32,496 nucleotides of DNA from JABMQB01 sp964575025 (GTDB taxonomy: Bacteria > Bacteroidota > Bacteroidia > Bacteroidales > Prolixibacteraceae). Under the pieces are notes generated by a model. It made no database searches and was not told where the DNA came from. It was given only the letters and a program-made list of their open reading frames with translations. The position numbers and the translations under genes are program-made. This document shows, piece by piece, positions 23,567-32,217 of the stretch. The stretch covers positions 1 through 32,496 of the forward strand of contig CAZNPV010000042.1 in assembly GCA_964575025.1 (NCBI GenBank), read 5' to 3'. Every line of letters begins with the position of its first letter. The stretch's first letter is position 1.

Positions 23567-25084
23567 TTAACGGTTGTAATTTTCATCTCTTCTTTTTCCC
23601 CTGATAAGCCTGTTTCTGTTCATCCGGAACAATCCATAGAGAATAATCAGCAGGATGGGGACCAGAAAGTTGAGCCATTTGAGGAGGTTTTTTTTCCCAT
23701 CCTCCATTTGTTTCAGGGGCCTGGAAGTGACCCCCTTGGTTCTCAATTCTATCAATCCTGTATCATCCGAAAGCCAATCAATGGAATTCACCAACAAGTT
23801 CACATTATCGGGCTGCAGTTGCTGGCTTTGATTCCGGGCTCCGTTCACTGCGAAATCGCCATCTCCGAAAACGATGATCCTTGCACTGTTTTCTCCGCTA
23901 ATTTTTCCTTCCAGGACTCCGGCGAGTGCTATTTGTGAAAGCCTGAAATCACTATCGCCCCAATTTTTCTGAACAGCAAAATACAAGGGAGCCATTTGAG
24001 TTCCTGACTTGCCGGAAGAAAAAACCAGGGGTGTGAAATGGAGTGTTGAATCGCCGGTATAGCTCACCGGGCTTACAAACTGAAAGATCACCTGTTCGAG
24101 GCCTTCTGTGACCGGATGTTCAGCAAACAGGGAAACAACCGGCAGATAAGGAAAGGATAGCTGTGTCGTAAACGAAAAAGCTCCCTGTTGTTGTCTGACT
24201 CCCACGGCGCCACAGTTTTCATCCACCACAAAACTTCCTTCCACGGACACTCCTTTATCTGCAAGCCAGCTTTCCAGTCCGGTAAATACTTCAAATCCCC
24301 TGGCCTGGGTAAGGTCTCCTTCCACCCGATTCAGCGCGATAACCATATTTCCTCCGTTTGCCAGGTAGTCATCCAGCATCTCAAGGTGCGCATCAGGAAA
24401 TGAATCCGTAGGAGCCACCAATACCAGGGTTTTGTATTTCGGGAGATAGGTGGAATCGGTTAGATTCACCCCTTCCACCTGGTATTGTACCTCCAGGGAT
24501 GCCATCGCCTGACTGAACATCGACGTGGTTGGCTCCCCATGTCCCTGAATAAAGCCTACCAGTGCCTTTTCCGTAGAAGCCAGTTTCTTAATGCCTGAGG
24601 AGAGGGTATATTCCATGGCTTCTCCCGGCTGGATAAAAGGAATAATTTCCGTTTGACCCGCATGCTTCAGTACAGCGCCCAGATAGGCTTTCTTCTGAAC
24701 CGACTGATCTTTCTCCCGCACATTGATCACAACCGGTGAAATCCCATTCTGAAGGGCTTCCTGTTCAGTTTGCTCATCCTCATTGGGATTGATAAATTCA
24801 TACACAATATTGCCATCCGAACGATTGCTGTATTCAACCAACAAATTTTTAAAATCCTGTCTGGCTCTCGATATATTCGGAGGAAGATCTTCCGAAAAAT
24901 AGGCGGTCACCGTTACCGGATTGTCCAGATCATCCAGAATATCCCTGGTAGCCTGGCTGAGCGTGTACCTTTTGTCTTCGGTGAAATCCAACCGGAAGAA
25001 AAAACGGTTCGCAAAAAGATTAATCAGAACCATAATCCCAAAGAGGATGGACAGATATATGAGGATCGATTTTTTTGCTTTCAT
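23567..25084 (-). CDS. gldG: GldG-like auxiliary subunit of an ABC transporter
   Basis: A 505-residue protein with a membrane helix at each end (about 6-27 and 472-490) and a large periplasmic region between. The opening LDFTEDKRYTLSQATRDIL and the segment VGFIQGHGEPTT, followed by an ABC-auxiliary fold with LDDYLANGGNMVIALNRVEG and IIVFGDGDFAVNG, are characteristic of GldG. GldG works with GldF and GldA in gliding-competent Flavobacteriia, but homologous modules exist in many non-gliding Bacteroidota. It lies 21 bases after the permease gene. Confidence 0.88.
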   Translation of the reverse strand: MKAKKSILIYLSILFGIMVLINLFANRFFFRLDFTEDKRYTLSQATRDILDDLDNPVTVTAYFSEDLPPNISRARQDFKNLLVEYSNRSDGNIVYEFINPNEDEQTEQEALQNGISPVVINVREKDQSVQKKAYLGAVLKHAGQTEIIPFIQPGEAMEYTLSSGIKKLASTEKALVGFIQGHGEPTTSMFSQAMASLEVQYQVEGVNLTDSTYLPKYKTLVLVAPTDSFPDAHLEMLDDYLANGGNMVIALNRVEGDLTQARGFEVFTGLESWLADKGVSVEGSFVVDENCGAVGVRQQQGAFSFTTQLSFPYLPVVSLFAEHPVTEGLEQVIFQFVSPVSYTGDSTLHFTPLVFSSGKSGTQMAPLYFAVQKNWGDSDFRLSQIALAGVLEGKISGENSARIIVFGDGDFAVNGARNQSQQLQPDNVNLLVNSIDWLSDDTGLIELRTKGVTSRPLKQMEDGKKNLLKWLNFLVPILLIILYGLFRMNRNRLIRGKRRDENYNR

Positions 25085-25105
25085 GGGTCTGTAATTGACT
25101 GATGT

Positions 25106-25828
25106 TTAATTAATGTTTCTTTTTATCAATACCGATTCAGCACAGATGATTCCAAAGAAAATAAGGGAAATGAAATAGATCAGGTCTTTTGAATCAAGTA
25201 CCCCTCTGGTAATCGCTTCATAATGGGTGGACAGGCTCAGATAATAAAAAATCTCTGCCACGGTTCCTGTGAAGGCTGATGCGAGCATTCCAAAGAGGAT
25301 ATGAAAAAAGATCCCGATGAACAGGGAAAGCAGAAAAGCCACGATCTGGTTATTGGTCAGGCTGCTGGCAAACAAACCAATGCTTATATAGGCTCCGCTG
25401 AATAAAAGAAGCCCCAGGTAACCGGACCATACGGCTCCGTGGTCAACCGGACCCAGGCTCCAGATGGTAAAATAATACGGGAGCGTAAGCAGAAGGGCTA
25501 TTCCGATTAAGAGTAACACCGCAAAAAATTTCCCCCATAAGACCTGCCATTCCGAAATGGGCTTCGTCAGCAACATCTCAAGGGTTCCGGTTTTATGCTC
25601 TTCAGCCACCTGCCGCATGGTAAGGGCAGGTATAAAAAAGAAAAGGGTCCAGTAGGCAATCCCGAAAAAAGGAGCCATGGTAGCCTGGTTGATATAAAAA
25701 ACATCCGTTCCGAACAGCCAGGTGAAAAAACCCGTAAACCCCAGAAATAGAACAATCATACTATAGGCCATCAGTGAATCAAAGATGGACTGAAGTTCGC
25801 GCCGTGTGATAATCCATATATGCTTCAT
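25106..25828 (-). CDS. gldF: ABC-2 type permease (GldF-like)
   Basis: A 240-residue inner-membrane protein with six hydrophobic segments. It opens with MKHIWIITRRELQSIFDSLM, usual for ABC-2 permeases, and contains the family segment EEHKTGTLEMLLTKPISEWQVLWGKFF. The size and neighbours match GldF. It lies 11 bases after the ATPase gene. The substrate is not known for this class. Confidence 0.9.
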   Translation of the reverse strand: MKHIWIITRRELQSIFDSLMAYSMIVLFLGFTGFFTWLFGTDVFYINQATMAPFFGIAYWTLFFFIPALTMRQVAEEHKTGTLEMLLTKPISEWQVLWGKFFAVLLLIGIALLLTLPYYFTIWSLGPVDHGAVWSGYLGLLLFSGAYISIGLFASSLTNNQIVAFLLSLFIGIFFHILFGMLASAFTGTVAEIFYYLSLSTHYEAITRGVLDSKDLIYFISLIFFGIICAESVLIKRNIN

Positions 25829-25839
25829 CGTGTAAACTG

Positions 25840-26775
25840 TTAATTTTTGGTTACTTCCCTGAAAACATCCTCCAGTTTTGTTTCAACCGGGGTCAGTTCC
25901 GAAATATACCAGCCTTTATCCACACACAGATCAAAAATGGCTTTTGCAGAAGACTGATCCGAATTGCTGTGAATTTCAAAAATATCTTTATCCATGACAG
26001 GAATATCAGCCATTGCTACGGTCGACAACCCTTTAAGGGCTTCATAGGCTTCATTTCGGCCAGGACCTGTAATCCGGACTTTCAGAATTTCATTTCCCTG
26101 GGCCTGGCTGCGCAGCTCTCCGGCTGTACCGTCCGCAACAATTTTTCCCTTGTTGATGATTAAAATCCGGTCGCAGGTTGCTTCCACCTCAGCAAGGATA
26201 TGTGAACTGAGGATCACCGTTTTCTCTTTCCCGATGGTTTTTATCAACTCCCTGATCTCCACAATCTGGTTGGGATCAAGCCCTGTGGTAGGCTCATCAA
26301 GGATCAGTACCTCCGGATCGTGTATCAGTGCCTGTGCCAATCCTACACGCTGTTTATACCCCTTTGACAATTCCCGGATCTTTTTGTGTTTCTCTCCCCG
26401 TAAATCACAAATCCTGACCATCTCAGCAATGTGCATTTCTGTTTTTTGTTGGGGAATTCCCTGTATTTCAGCTACAAAGCGAAGGTAATCGATTACCGAC
26501 ATATCCTGGTAAAGAGGATTGTTCTCCGGAAGATAGCCTATGTGTTTTTTTATTTCCCCGGAATTTTCCCAAACCGATACCCCTCCTACCCTGATGTCTC
26601 CGGAATCGGGTTCCAGATAACAGGTAATTGCTTTCATCGTCGTTGTTTTACCCGCTCCGTTAGGGCCCAGGAAACCTAAAATTTCACCTGGTTTTACCCT
26701 AAACGTCAAATCATCAATCGCCTTTTGTAATCCATAGGTTTTGGTAAGATTCTCAACAACAATATCCATCTTCAT
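25840..26775 (-). CDS. gldA: ABC transporter ATP-binding protein (GldA-like)
   Basis: A 311-residue ATPase with Walker A GPNGAGKT (37-44), ABC signature LSKGYKQR (136-143), Walker B VLILDE (156-161) and the switch His192 in LSSHILAE. A C-terminal extension of about 80 residues is typical of GldA and related ABC-2 partners. It is the first gene of the five-gene minus-strand series. Start codons at 26775 and 26769 are both possible. In Flavobacterium gldA lies apart from gldFG, whereas here all three are together, so the system may be a general exporter and not gliding-specific. Confidence 0.92.
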   Translation of the reverse strand: MKMDIVVENLTKTYGLQKAIDDLTFRVKPGEILGFLGPNGAGKTTTMKAITCYLEPDSGDIRVGGVSVWENSGEIKKHIGYLPENNPLYQDMSVIDYLRFVAEIQGIPQQKTEMHIAEMVRICDLRGEKHKKIRELSKGYKQRVGLAQALIHDPEVLILDEPTTGLDPNQIVEIRELIKTIGKEKTVILSSHILAEVEATCDRILIINKGKIVADGTAGELRSQAQGNEILKVRITGPGRNEAYEALKGLSTVAMADIPVMDKDIFEIHSNSDQSSAKAIFDLCVDKGWYISELTPVETKLEDVFREVTKN

Positions 26776-26956
26776 TTTTTTAAAAAAAGTTTACGAAAAT
26801 AAAAGAATCCATTTTTTTTATTCAACTACAAAAGCACGATTTAACAATGTTTAACAAAAGCTTCGGATTATTTTTTATTAATTAACCTTAAAATAGTAGG
26901 TTCTTTTTTATTCCGGGGAATCAGAAGGCAACAAACTACTTGCAATTTATTTCTGT

Positions 26957-28813
26957 ATGGGGAGAGAAAAAAATATAGGGTATACGATTCTTTTACTAAC
27001 CATGGTTTTTCTGAACCCTCTTTTTTCCACAGGCCAGGAAGAAGTACGGGATACCACCGGCAGCGAGCTGAAATACAAAGAACAATATGATCTTTTTTAC
27101 GACAGCCTGAGGTATAAAGCCGGGAGAAGGAACGTCACCCGGTGGCTCCACAATATGCTTATCAGAGAGCCCAAAAAACCGGTTGACAAGGAACAGTTAA
27201 CCCTGGGTTATTTTAATCCCTACAAAGATAAAGTCATCTCGGATATAACGATCCAGGCCCTGGATGTATTCGGGCCCAGCTTTGAAGACACCTCAAGAGT
27301 AGCCACATCAAGCCTTCAGAAGGTAGCGAACCGGCTTCATACAAAAACCAACCTGAATATTATCCGGAAGAACCTTCTTTTTAAAGTGGGTGACCGCTTA
27401 AAACCTGATGAATTGTATGAAAATGAACGGATCATCCGTTCCCTGCCTTTTATTAAAGATGTAAAATTTTTGTTGCATGCCGACTCCCTCAATCCGGAAC
27501 AGGTAGAGGTAACCGTACTTACCAAGGATGTTTTTTCCCTGGGGATCACCGGCAGCACCAGCGGATTAAATACCGCTACGTTTGCTGTTTATAATCAGAA
27601 TATTTTTGGTGCCGGCCATGAGATCTCCGTAGGCATGGTAGGGCACCTTCACCGCGAACCCTATCTGGGCTTTGAAACCTTTTATAAAATACACAACATC
27701 AAAGGAAAATTTATCGATTTTTCCGTAGGTTTTTCCAATACCTTCCGAAAGGAAGGATTCAGTCTGAAAATGGATAAGGAATTTTTAACCCCAACCGTCA
27801 AATGGGGAGGAGGCATATCGGCTCTGCGGTTAACACGGTCGGACCGGATCACCGAGAATGATCCTGTCAGGCTGGAAGCCTTCCCCCTTAATTTCTATCT
27901 GCTGGAAGGATGGGCAGGAAGGACTTTTCAGTTAAACAACGGTCAGTTCAACCAGTCACAACTCGTTGTAAGTGCAAATATCCTGAACCAAAAATTCATA
28001 GATAGGCCGCTTCCCGATGATGAAAACAAACAGTATTTTTCAAACAGCACTTTTTATTTAACGGGTCTTACCTGGTCTAAAAGAAGGTACATGCGAGACC
28101 AGCTTATCTATGGGTATGGAATCACGGAAGACATCCCGGAAGGATTCAAAAATGAACTGGTTGTTGGATACAATGCCAACGAATTCGGCGATCGTTACTA
28201 CGCCCATTTATCCATAGCAAACGGGAATCTTCTGCCCCGGAAGCCAGGGTACCTCTATTTGGAAGCGGCCATAGGGACCTATTTCACCCAGTCAACCTGC
28301 GAACAGGGACTCATACGGGTAAAAACCAGTTACATATCCAAACTGATTACTGCCGGGGAGAAACGCTACCGGTTTTTTGCCAGGGCTGACTATACCCTGG
28401 GAATAAAACGGTTTGAGGTAGAGAATCTCCTGCTCAGGTATGACAACCATATAAGAGGCTTTTTCAGCAGAGAACCCAAAGGCAAACATCGCCTGAGCGT
28501 CAATCTGGAAGCAGTCTTTTTTTTGCAACGCGAAATCTATAACTTTAATATCGCGTTATATGCTTTCACTGACCTGGCCATGATCGGAGATAACAGGAAT
28601 TTTATTTTTCGCGAAAATTACTACGGAGGCATCGGGGGAGGAATCAGGCTTCATAACGAATCCCTGGTTTTAAAAACCATCAATATCAGACTGGCTTATT
28701 ATCCCAATCACCCCGAAAATATGGGGCCTGTTGGATTTATCCTGGAAGAACAACTAAAAAGAAAATTCTATCGTTTTCAACCGGAAGCCCCGATGCCTCT
28801 CAGGTTTGAATAA
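26957..28813 (+). CDS. Omp85-like outer-membrane beta-barrel protein with POTRA-type domain
   Basis: A 618-residue exported protein. The signal peptide ends near FSTGQ (about residue 27). A periplasmic part follows, in which TKTNLNIIRKNLLFKVGDRL and NERIIRSLPFIKDVKFLLH form a POTRA-like unit of the kind found in BamA and surface-antigen proteins. From about residue 200 the protein is beta-rich and aromatic (NQNIFGAGHEISVGMVGH, HLSIANGNLLPRKPGYLYLEA), as in a 16-stranded barrel. It is shorter than BamA, with one visible POTRA, and does not end in the usual aromatic residue (it ends in LRFE). Its exact function is unknown. It is divergent from the ABC operon with 181 bases between. Confidence 0.75.
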   Translation: MGREKNIGYTILLLTMVFLNPLFSTGQEEVRDTTGSELKYKEQYDLFYDSLRYKAGRRNVTRWLHNMLIREPKKPVDKEQLTLGYFNPYKDKVISDITIQALDVFGPSFEDTSRVATSSLQKVANRLHTKTNLNIIRKNLLFKVGDRLKPDELYENERIIRSLPFIKDVKFLLHADSLNPEQVEVTVLTKDVFSLGITGSTSGLNTATFAVYNQNIFGAGHEISVGMVGHLHREPYLGFETFYKIHNIKGKFIDFSVGFSNTFRKEGFSLKMDKEFLTPTVKWGGGISALRLTRSDRITENDPVRLEAFPLNFYLLEGWAGRTFQLNNGQFNQSQLVVSANILNQKFIDRPLPDDENKQYFSNSTFYLTGLTWSKRRYMRDQLIYGYGITEDIPEGFKNELVVGYNANEFGDRYYAHLSIANGNLLPRKPGYLYLEAAIGTYFTQSTCEQGLIRVKTSYISKLITAGEKRYRFFARADYTLGIKRFEVENLLLRYDNHIRGFFSREPKGKHRLSVNLEAVFFLQREIYNFNIALYAFTDLAMIGDNRNFIFRENYYGGIGGGIRLHNESLVLKTINIRLAYYPNHPENMGPVGFILEEQLKRKFYRFQPEAPMPLRFE

Positions 28814-28860
28814 TCTTTGATTAATCTCCACTTCCCGTAGTAATTTAACCTTAAGTTTTA

Positions 28861-28868
28861 TAATTTTG
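28861..28868 (+). promoter_or_regulatory. Bacteroidota -7 promoter box (TAATTTTG) for the nfnAB operon
   Basis: TAATTTTG is a full TAnnTTTG match. It covers the TTG at 28866 that would open the longest frame, so translation should begin at the ATG at 28899, which has a strong AGGAGG site seven bases before it. Confidence 0.55.
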
Positions 28869-28898
28869 GAGGCTGTCAAAAGAATAACCAGGAGGTAC

Positions 28899-29729
28899 AT
28901 GAGCACAATTCTTCAGAAAGAGAAACTCTCCGACAAGGTATGCAGGTTTGTAATAGACGCCCCTTACATAGCCAAATCGCGTAAACCGGGACATTTTATC
29001 ATTTTACGTACCGACCCAAAAGGGGAACGGATCCCGCTGACTATTGCATCGGCTGACAAAGAGCAGGGCACCCTTACGCTGATTGTTCAAAACGTGGGGG
29101 TAACCACCAACAAACTCTGTAATATGGAAGTGGGTGAAAAACTTTCCGATGTGGTGGGTCCATTGGGCCAGGCCACACATATTGCAAAGAAAGGAACCAT
29201 CCTGGCATGCGGCGGAGGGGTGGGGATTGCCCCTCTGCTTCCCATTGTTGAGGGATTTCAAAAAGCCGGTAATAGAGTGATCACCGTGCTCGCGGCAAGA
29301 ACCAAAAACCTTATCATGCTGGAAAAAGAAATACGCCGCTGGTCCGATGAGGTAGTCATCATGACCGACGACGGTTCGTATGGAGAAAAAGGATTGGTAA
29401 CCCAGGGGGCTGAAAAAGTGATCAACAGGGAAAAAATTGATGAGTGCATTACCATAGGACCGGCAATCATGATGAAATATACAGCCCTTCTGACAAAAAA
29501 ATACCATATTCCCACGCAGGCCAGCCTGAATTCCATTATGGTAGATGGCACAGGAATGTGCGGAGCCTGCAGGGTTACCGTAGGAGGGAAAACACGCTTT
29601 ACCTGCATAGACGGACCCGAATTCAATGCCCACGAAATTGATTTTGACGAATTATTAAAAAGGCTGGGAGGCTATGCTGAAGAGGAAAAAGCAGCATATG
29701 AAAGATTTCTGGCATCTGAAAAAAAGTGA
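28899..29729 (+). CDS. nfnA: NfnA: small subunit of NADH-dependent ferredoxin:NADP+ oxidoreductase
   Basis: A 276-residue flavoprotein. It contains the FAD-binding ERIPLTIA motif, an NAD-binding CGGGVGIAPLLP motif and a C-terminal [2Fe-2S] site made by DGTGMCGAC and FTC (three Cys plus a nearby Asp), as in NfnA and PyrK-like proteins. With NfnB it bifurcates electrons from NADPH to ferredoxin and NAD+, or the reverse, in anaerobes. The start at 28899 is chosen because AGGAGG precedes it and because the in-frame TTG at 28866 is inside a promoter box. NfnB begins 3 bases after its stop. Confidence 0.9.
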   Translation: MSTILQKEKLSDKVCRFVIDAPYIAKSRKPGHFIILRTDPKGERIPLTIASADKEQGTLTLIVQNVGVTTNKLCNMEVGEKLSDVVGPLGQATHIAKKGTILACGGGVGIAPLLPIVEGFQKAGNRVITVLAARTKNLIMLEKEIRRWSDEVVIMTDDGSYGEKGLVTQGAEKVINREKIDECITIGPAIMMKYTALLTKKYHIPTQASLNSIMVDGTGMCGACRVTVGGKTRFTCIDGPEFNAHEIDFDELLKRLGGYAEEEKAAYERFLASEKK

Positions 29730-29732
29730 CCC

Positions 29733-31220
29733 ATGGCATTTTCAAAAGAATACCTTAAGGAACAGCGGGATACGGAATGGCGCGTCAACTTGCGCAAACA
29801 GATCCCAGGCAAGGAAAGAACCGCTATTCCCCGCGTAAAAATGCCGGAAGAAGACCCCCGGGAACGAGCCAAAGAGCAGAAAAAAGAGGTAAACAAAGGA
29901 CTTTCAGAAAAACAGGCTATGGTGGAAGCCAGTCGCTGCCTGGACTGTGTGAACCCTACCTGTATTGATGGCTGCCCGGTAAGCATCAACATTCCAGAAT
30001 TCATAAAGAACATTGAACGCGGGGCGTTTCTGGAAGCAGCTGCTACGCTCAAGGAAACCAATGCCCTGCCAGCAGTTTGCGGAAGAGTCTGCCCCCAGGA
30101 AAAACAGTGCGAAGCAAATTGCTTTTATGTACAAAAGCTGAAAAAACCGGCAATTGCCATTGGCTACCTGGAGCGGTTTGCTGCCGATTATGAACGGGAA
30201 TCGGGACAAATACGTTTGCCCGAAATCGCACCGTCCAATGGCATTAAAGTGGCAGCTGTAGGTTCCGGCCCTTCTTCGCTGGCTTTTGCCGGAGATATGG
30301 TAAAAGCCGGATATCAGGTAACCGTCTTTGAGGCCCTTCATGAAATTGGGGGAGTGCTGAAATACGGAATCCCTGAATTCCGTCTGCCGAACGCAACGGT
30401 AGATGTGGAACTGGACAGCCTCACCAAAATGGGAGTGATCTTTGAGAAAAATTTTGTGGTCGGAAGAACCGCCACGTTTGACGATCTGAAGGAGATGGGC
30501 TTCAAAGCTTTTTTCATTGGAAGTGGTGCCGGATTGCCTAATTTCATGCATGTCCCGGGAGAGAATTATAACGGAATCCTTTCCGCAAATGAATACCTTA
30601 CCCGCGTGAACCTCATGAACGCTGCAGATCCCGGTTATGACACGCCTGTTTTGCGGGGCAGGAACGTAGTAGTCGTTGGGGGAGGCAATACAGCCATGGA
30701 TTCGGTACGAACCGCCAAACGACTGGGTGCGGAACGGGCTGTTATTGTCTACCGCCGTTCCCGGGTGGAAATGCCTGCCCGTGTTGAGGAGATAAAACAT
30801 GCCGAAGAAGAGGGCATTGAATTTCTGAACCTGAACAATCCGGTGGAGTATTTCGCCGGTGACGACGGAAGAGTCAACCGCGTACGCCTTCAGAAAATGG
30901 AACTGGGAGAGCCGGATGCTTCCGGAAGAAGAAGACCGGTACCCATAGAAGGATCCGAATACGATCTTGCCACAGACCTGGTGATCGTCGCTATCGGAGT
31001 CTCACCCAATCCGCTCATTCCGGCAGCCTTGCCTGAATTAAAGGTAAGCCGCTGGGGAACCATTGAAGTGGACCCGGAAACCCACCAAAGTTCCATCCCC
31101 GGGATCTTTGCCGGTGGCGACATCATACGGGGAGGAGCCAGTGTGATCCTCGCCATGGGAGATGGCCGCAGGGCCGCTGCCGGCATGGACCAATATCTGA
31201 AAAACCAAAGAACACCTTAA
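29733..31220 (+). CDS. nfnB: NfnB: large subunit (glutamate-synthase small-subunit-like) of NfnAB
   Basis: A 495-residue flavoprotein similar to the glutamate synthase small subunit. Two [4Fe-4S] motifs are near the N-terminus: Cys69, 72, 77 and 81 (CLDCVNPTCIDGC) and Cys116, 120, 126 and 130 (CGRVCPQEKQCEANC). The FAD site is VGSGPSSLAFAGD and the NAD(P) site VVGGGNTAMDS. Near the end FAGGDIIRGGASVILAMGDGR closes the FAD site. On its own the gene might be called gltA or gltD, but its partner NfnA immediately upstream makes NfnB the better call. No large glutamate synthase subunit is present. Confidence 0.9.
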   Translation: MAFSKEYLKEQRDTEWRVNLRKQIPGKERTAIPRVKMPEEDPRERAKEQKKEVNKGLSEKQAMVEASRCLDCVNPTCIDGCPVSINIPEFIKNIERGAFLEAAATLKETNALPAVCGRVCPQEKQCEANCFYVQKLKKPAIAIGYLERFAADYERESGQIRLPEIAPSNGIKVAAVGSGPSSLAFAGDMVKAGYQVTVFEALHEIGGVLKYGIPEFRLPNATVDVELDSLTKMGVIFEKNFVVGRTATFDDLKEMGFKAFFIGSGAGLPNFMHVPGENYNGILSANEYLTRVNLMNAADPGYDTPVLRGRNVVVVGGGNTAMDSVRTAKRLGAERAVIVYRRSRVEMPARVEEIKHAEEEGIEFLNLNNPVEYFAGDDGRVNRVRLQKMELGEPDASGRRRPVPIEGSEYDLATDLVIVAIGVSPNPLIPAALPELKVSRWGTIEVDPETHQSSIPGIFAGGDIIRGGASVILAMGDGRRAAAGMDQYLKNQRTP

Positions 31221-31230
31221 ATAAAGAACC

Positions 31231-32217
31231 ATGACAAATCTGACAACCCGTTTCTTCGGGATAAACATCCAAAGCCCTGTAATTGCTGCAAGTTGCGGAT
31301 TAACCGGTTCAGTGAAAAATATCCGGAAAATGGCCGGAAACGGAGCAGGGGCTGTAGTACTGAAATCGATTTTCGAAGAAGAAATACGGCATGAACTGGA
31401 TAAGGAACTGGAATCACGCCCCCCGGGGGATATACACTCCGATGAATATTTCGATTATTTCGATTATATCCTCAAAGAAAAAAACCTGAAAAAATATATG
31501 GAACTGATCCGGGAGGCCAAAAAAGCAGTGGATATCCCTGTCATTGCCAGCATTAACTGCATCACTTCCGCCGAATGGATCTCCTTTGCCCACAAGCTGG
31601 AAAAATCAGGAGCCGATGCCCTGGAACTCAACCTGTTCGTGATACCCTCCGATATTTCACAACCGGATGGAAGCAGCGAACGCTTCTATTTTGACATTAT
31701 TGAAAAGGTCAAAAGGCATGTTTCTGTTCCTGTGACCTTAAAAGTGAGCAGTTACTTCTCGAACCTGGCCAAAATGCTGGTTGATCTGTCCGAAACAGGT
31801 GTTCAGGGGATCACGCTGTTCAACCGTTTTTACATGCCCGATATCGATATTGAAAAAGAGGAGGTCATTGCTTCGCCGGCACTCTCAAAAAGTACGGATT
31901 ATCTGTCCCCCCTGCGCTGGACAGCCCTCCTGTACCATAAAATGGCATGTCCTCTGGCAGCCACCACCGGCATTCATACCTCACAAACCCTGATCAAGTT
32001 TCTGCTGGCAGGAGCCAGTGCTGTTCAGGTATCTTCGGTCCTCTACAAAGAAGGCATTGAAACCATACAGCGTTTCAATGAGGACCTCCGGGTCTGGATG
32101 AAAAATAAGGGGTATTCCTCAATAGACGATTTTAAAGGAAAAGTTGCCGTCGATGCACATACCTCTGCACGGGCTTTCGAACGGGTGCAGTTTATGAAAC
32201 ACTTTGGCGAATACTGA
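31231..32217 (+). CDS. Dihydroorotate-dehydrogenase-like FMN protein
   Basis: A 328-residue TIM-barrel flavoprotein of the DHODH superfamily. It opens with the class 1 pattern (GINIQSPVIAASCGLTGSVK), and has VPVTLKVSSYFSN and a late phosphate-binding segment FLLAGASAVQVSS. The usual NLSCPN active-site motif of class 1 enzymes, which carries the catalytic Cys, is replaced by ELNLFVIPSD. I therefore doubt that it makes orotate. It starts 10 bases after nfnB, so it is probably in the same operon and may exchange electrons with NfnAB or ferredoxin. Its stop is directly abutted by the stop of the convergent gene. Confidence 0.82.
   Translation: MTNLTTRFFGINIQSPVIAASCGLTGSVKNIRKMAGNGAGAVVLKSIFEEEIRHELDKELESRPPGDIHSDEYFDYFDYILKEKNLKKYMELIREAKKAVDIPVIASINCITSAEWISFAHKLEKSGADALELNLFVIPSDISQPDGSSERFYFDIIEKVKRHVSVPVTLKVSSYFSNLAKMLVDLSETGVQGITLFNRFYMPDIDIEKEEVIASPALSKSTDYLSPLRWTALLYHKMACPLAATTGIHTSQTLIKFLLAGASAVQVSSVLYKEGIETIQRFNEDLRVWMKNKGYSSIDDFKGKVAVDAHTSARAFERVQFMKHFGEY

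Noticed and set aside
29004..29633. 209-codon minus-strand open frame opposite nfnA
   Set aside because: Antisense shadow; the plus-strand frame holds the FAD, NAD and [2Fe-2S] motifs.
29904..30800. 298-codon minus-strand open frame opposite nfnB
   Set aside because: It lies wholly antisense to a clearly recognised gene with intact cofactor motifs, and its translation shows no family character.
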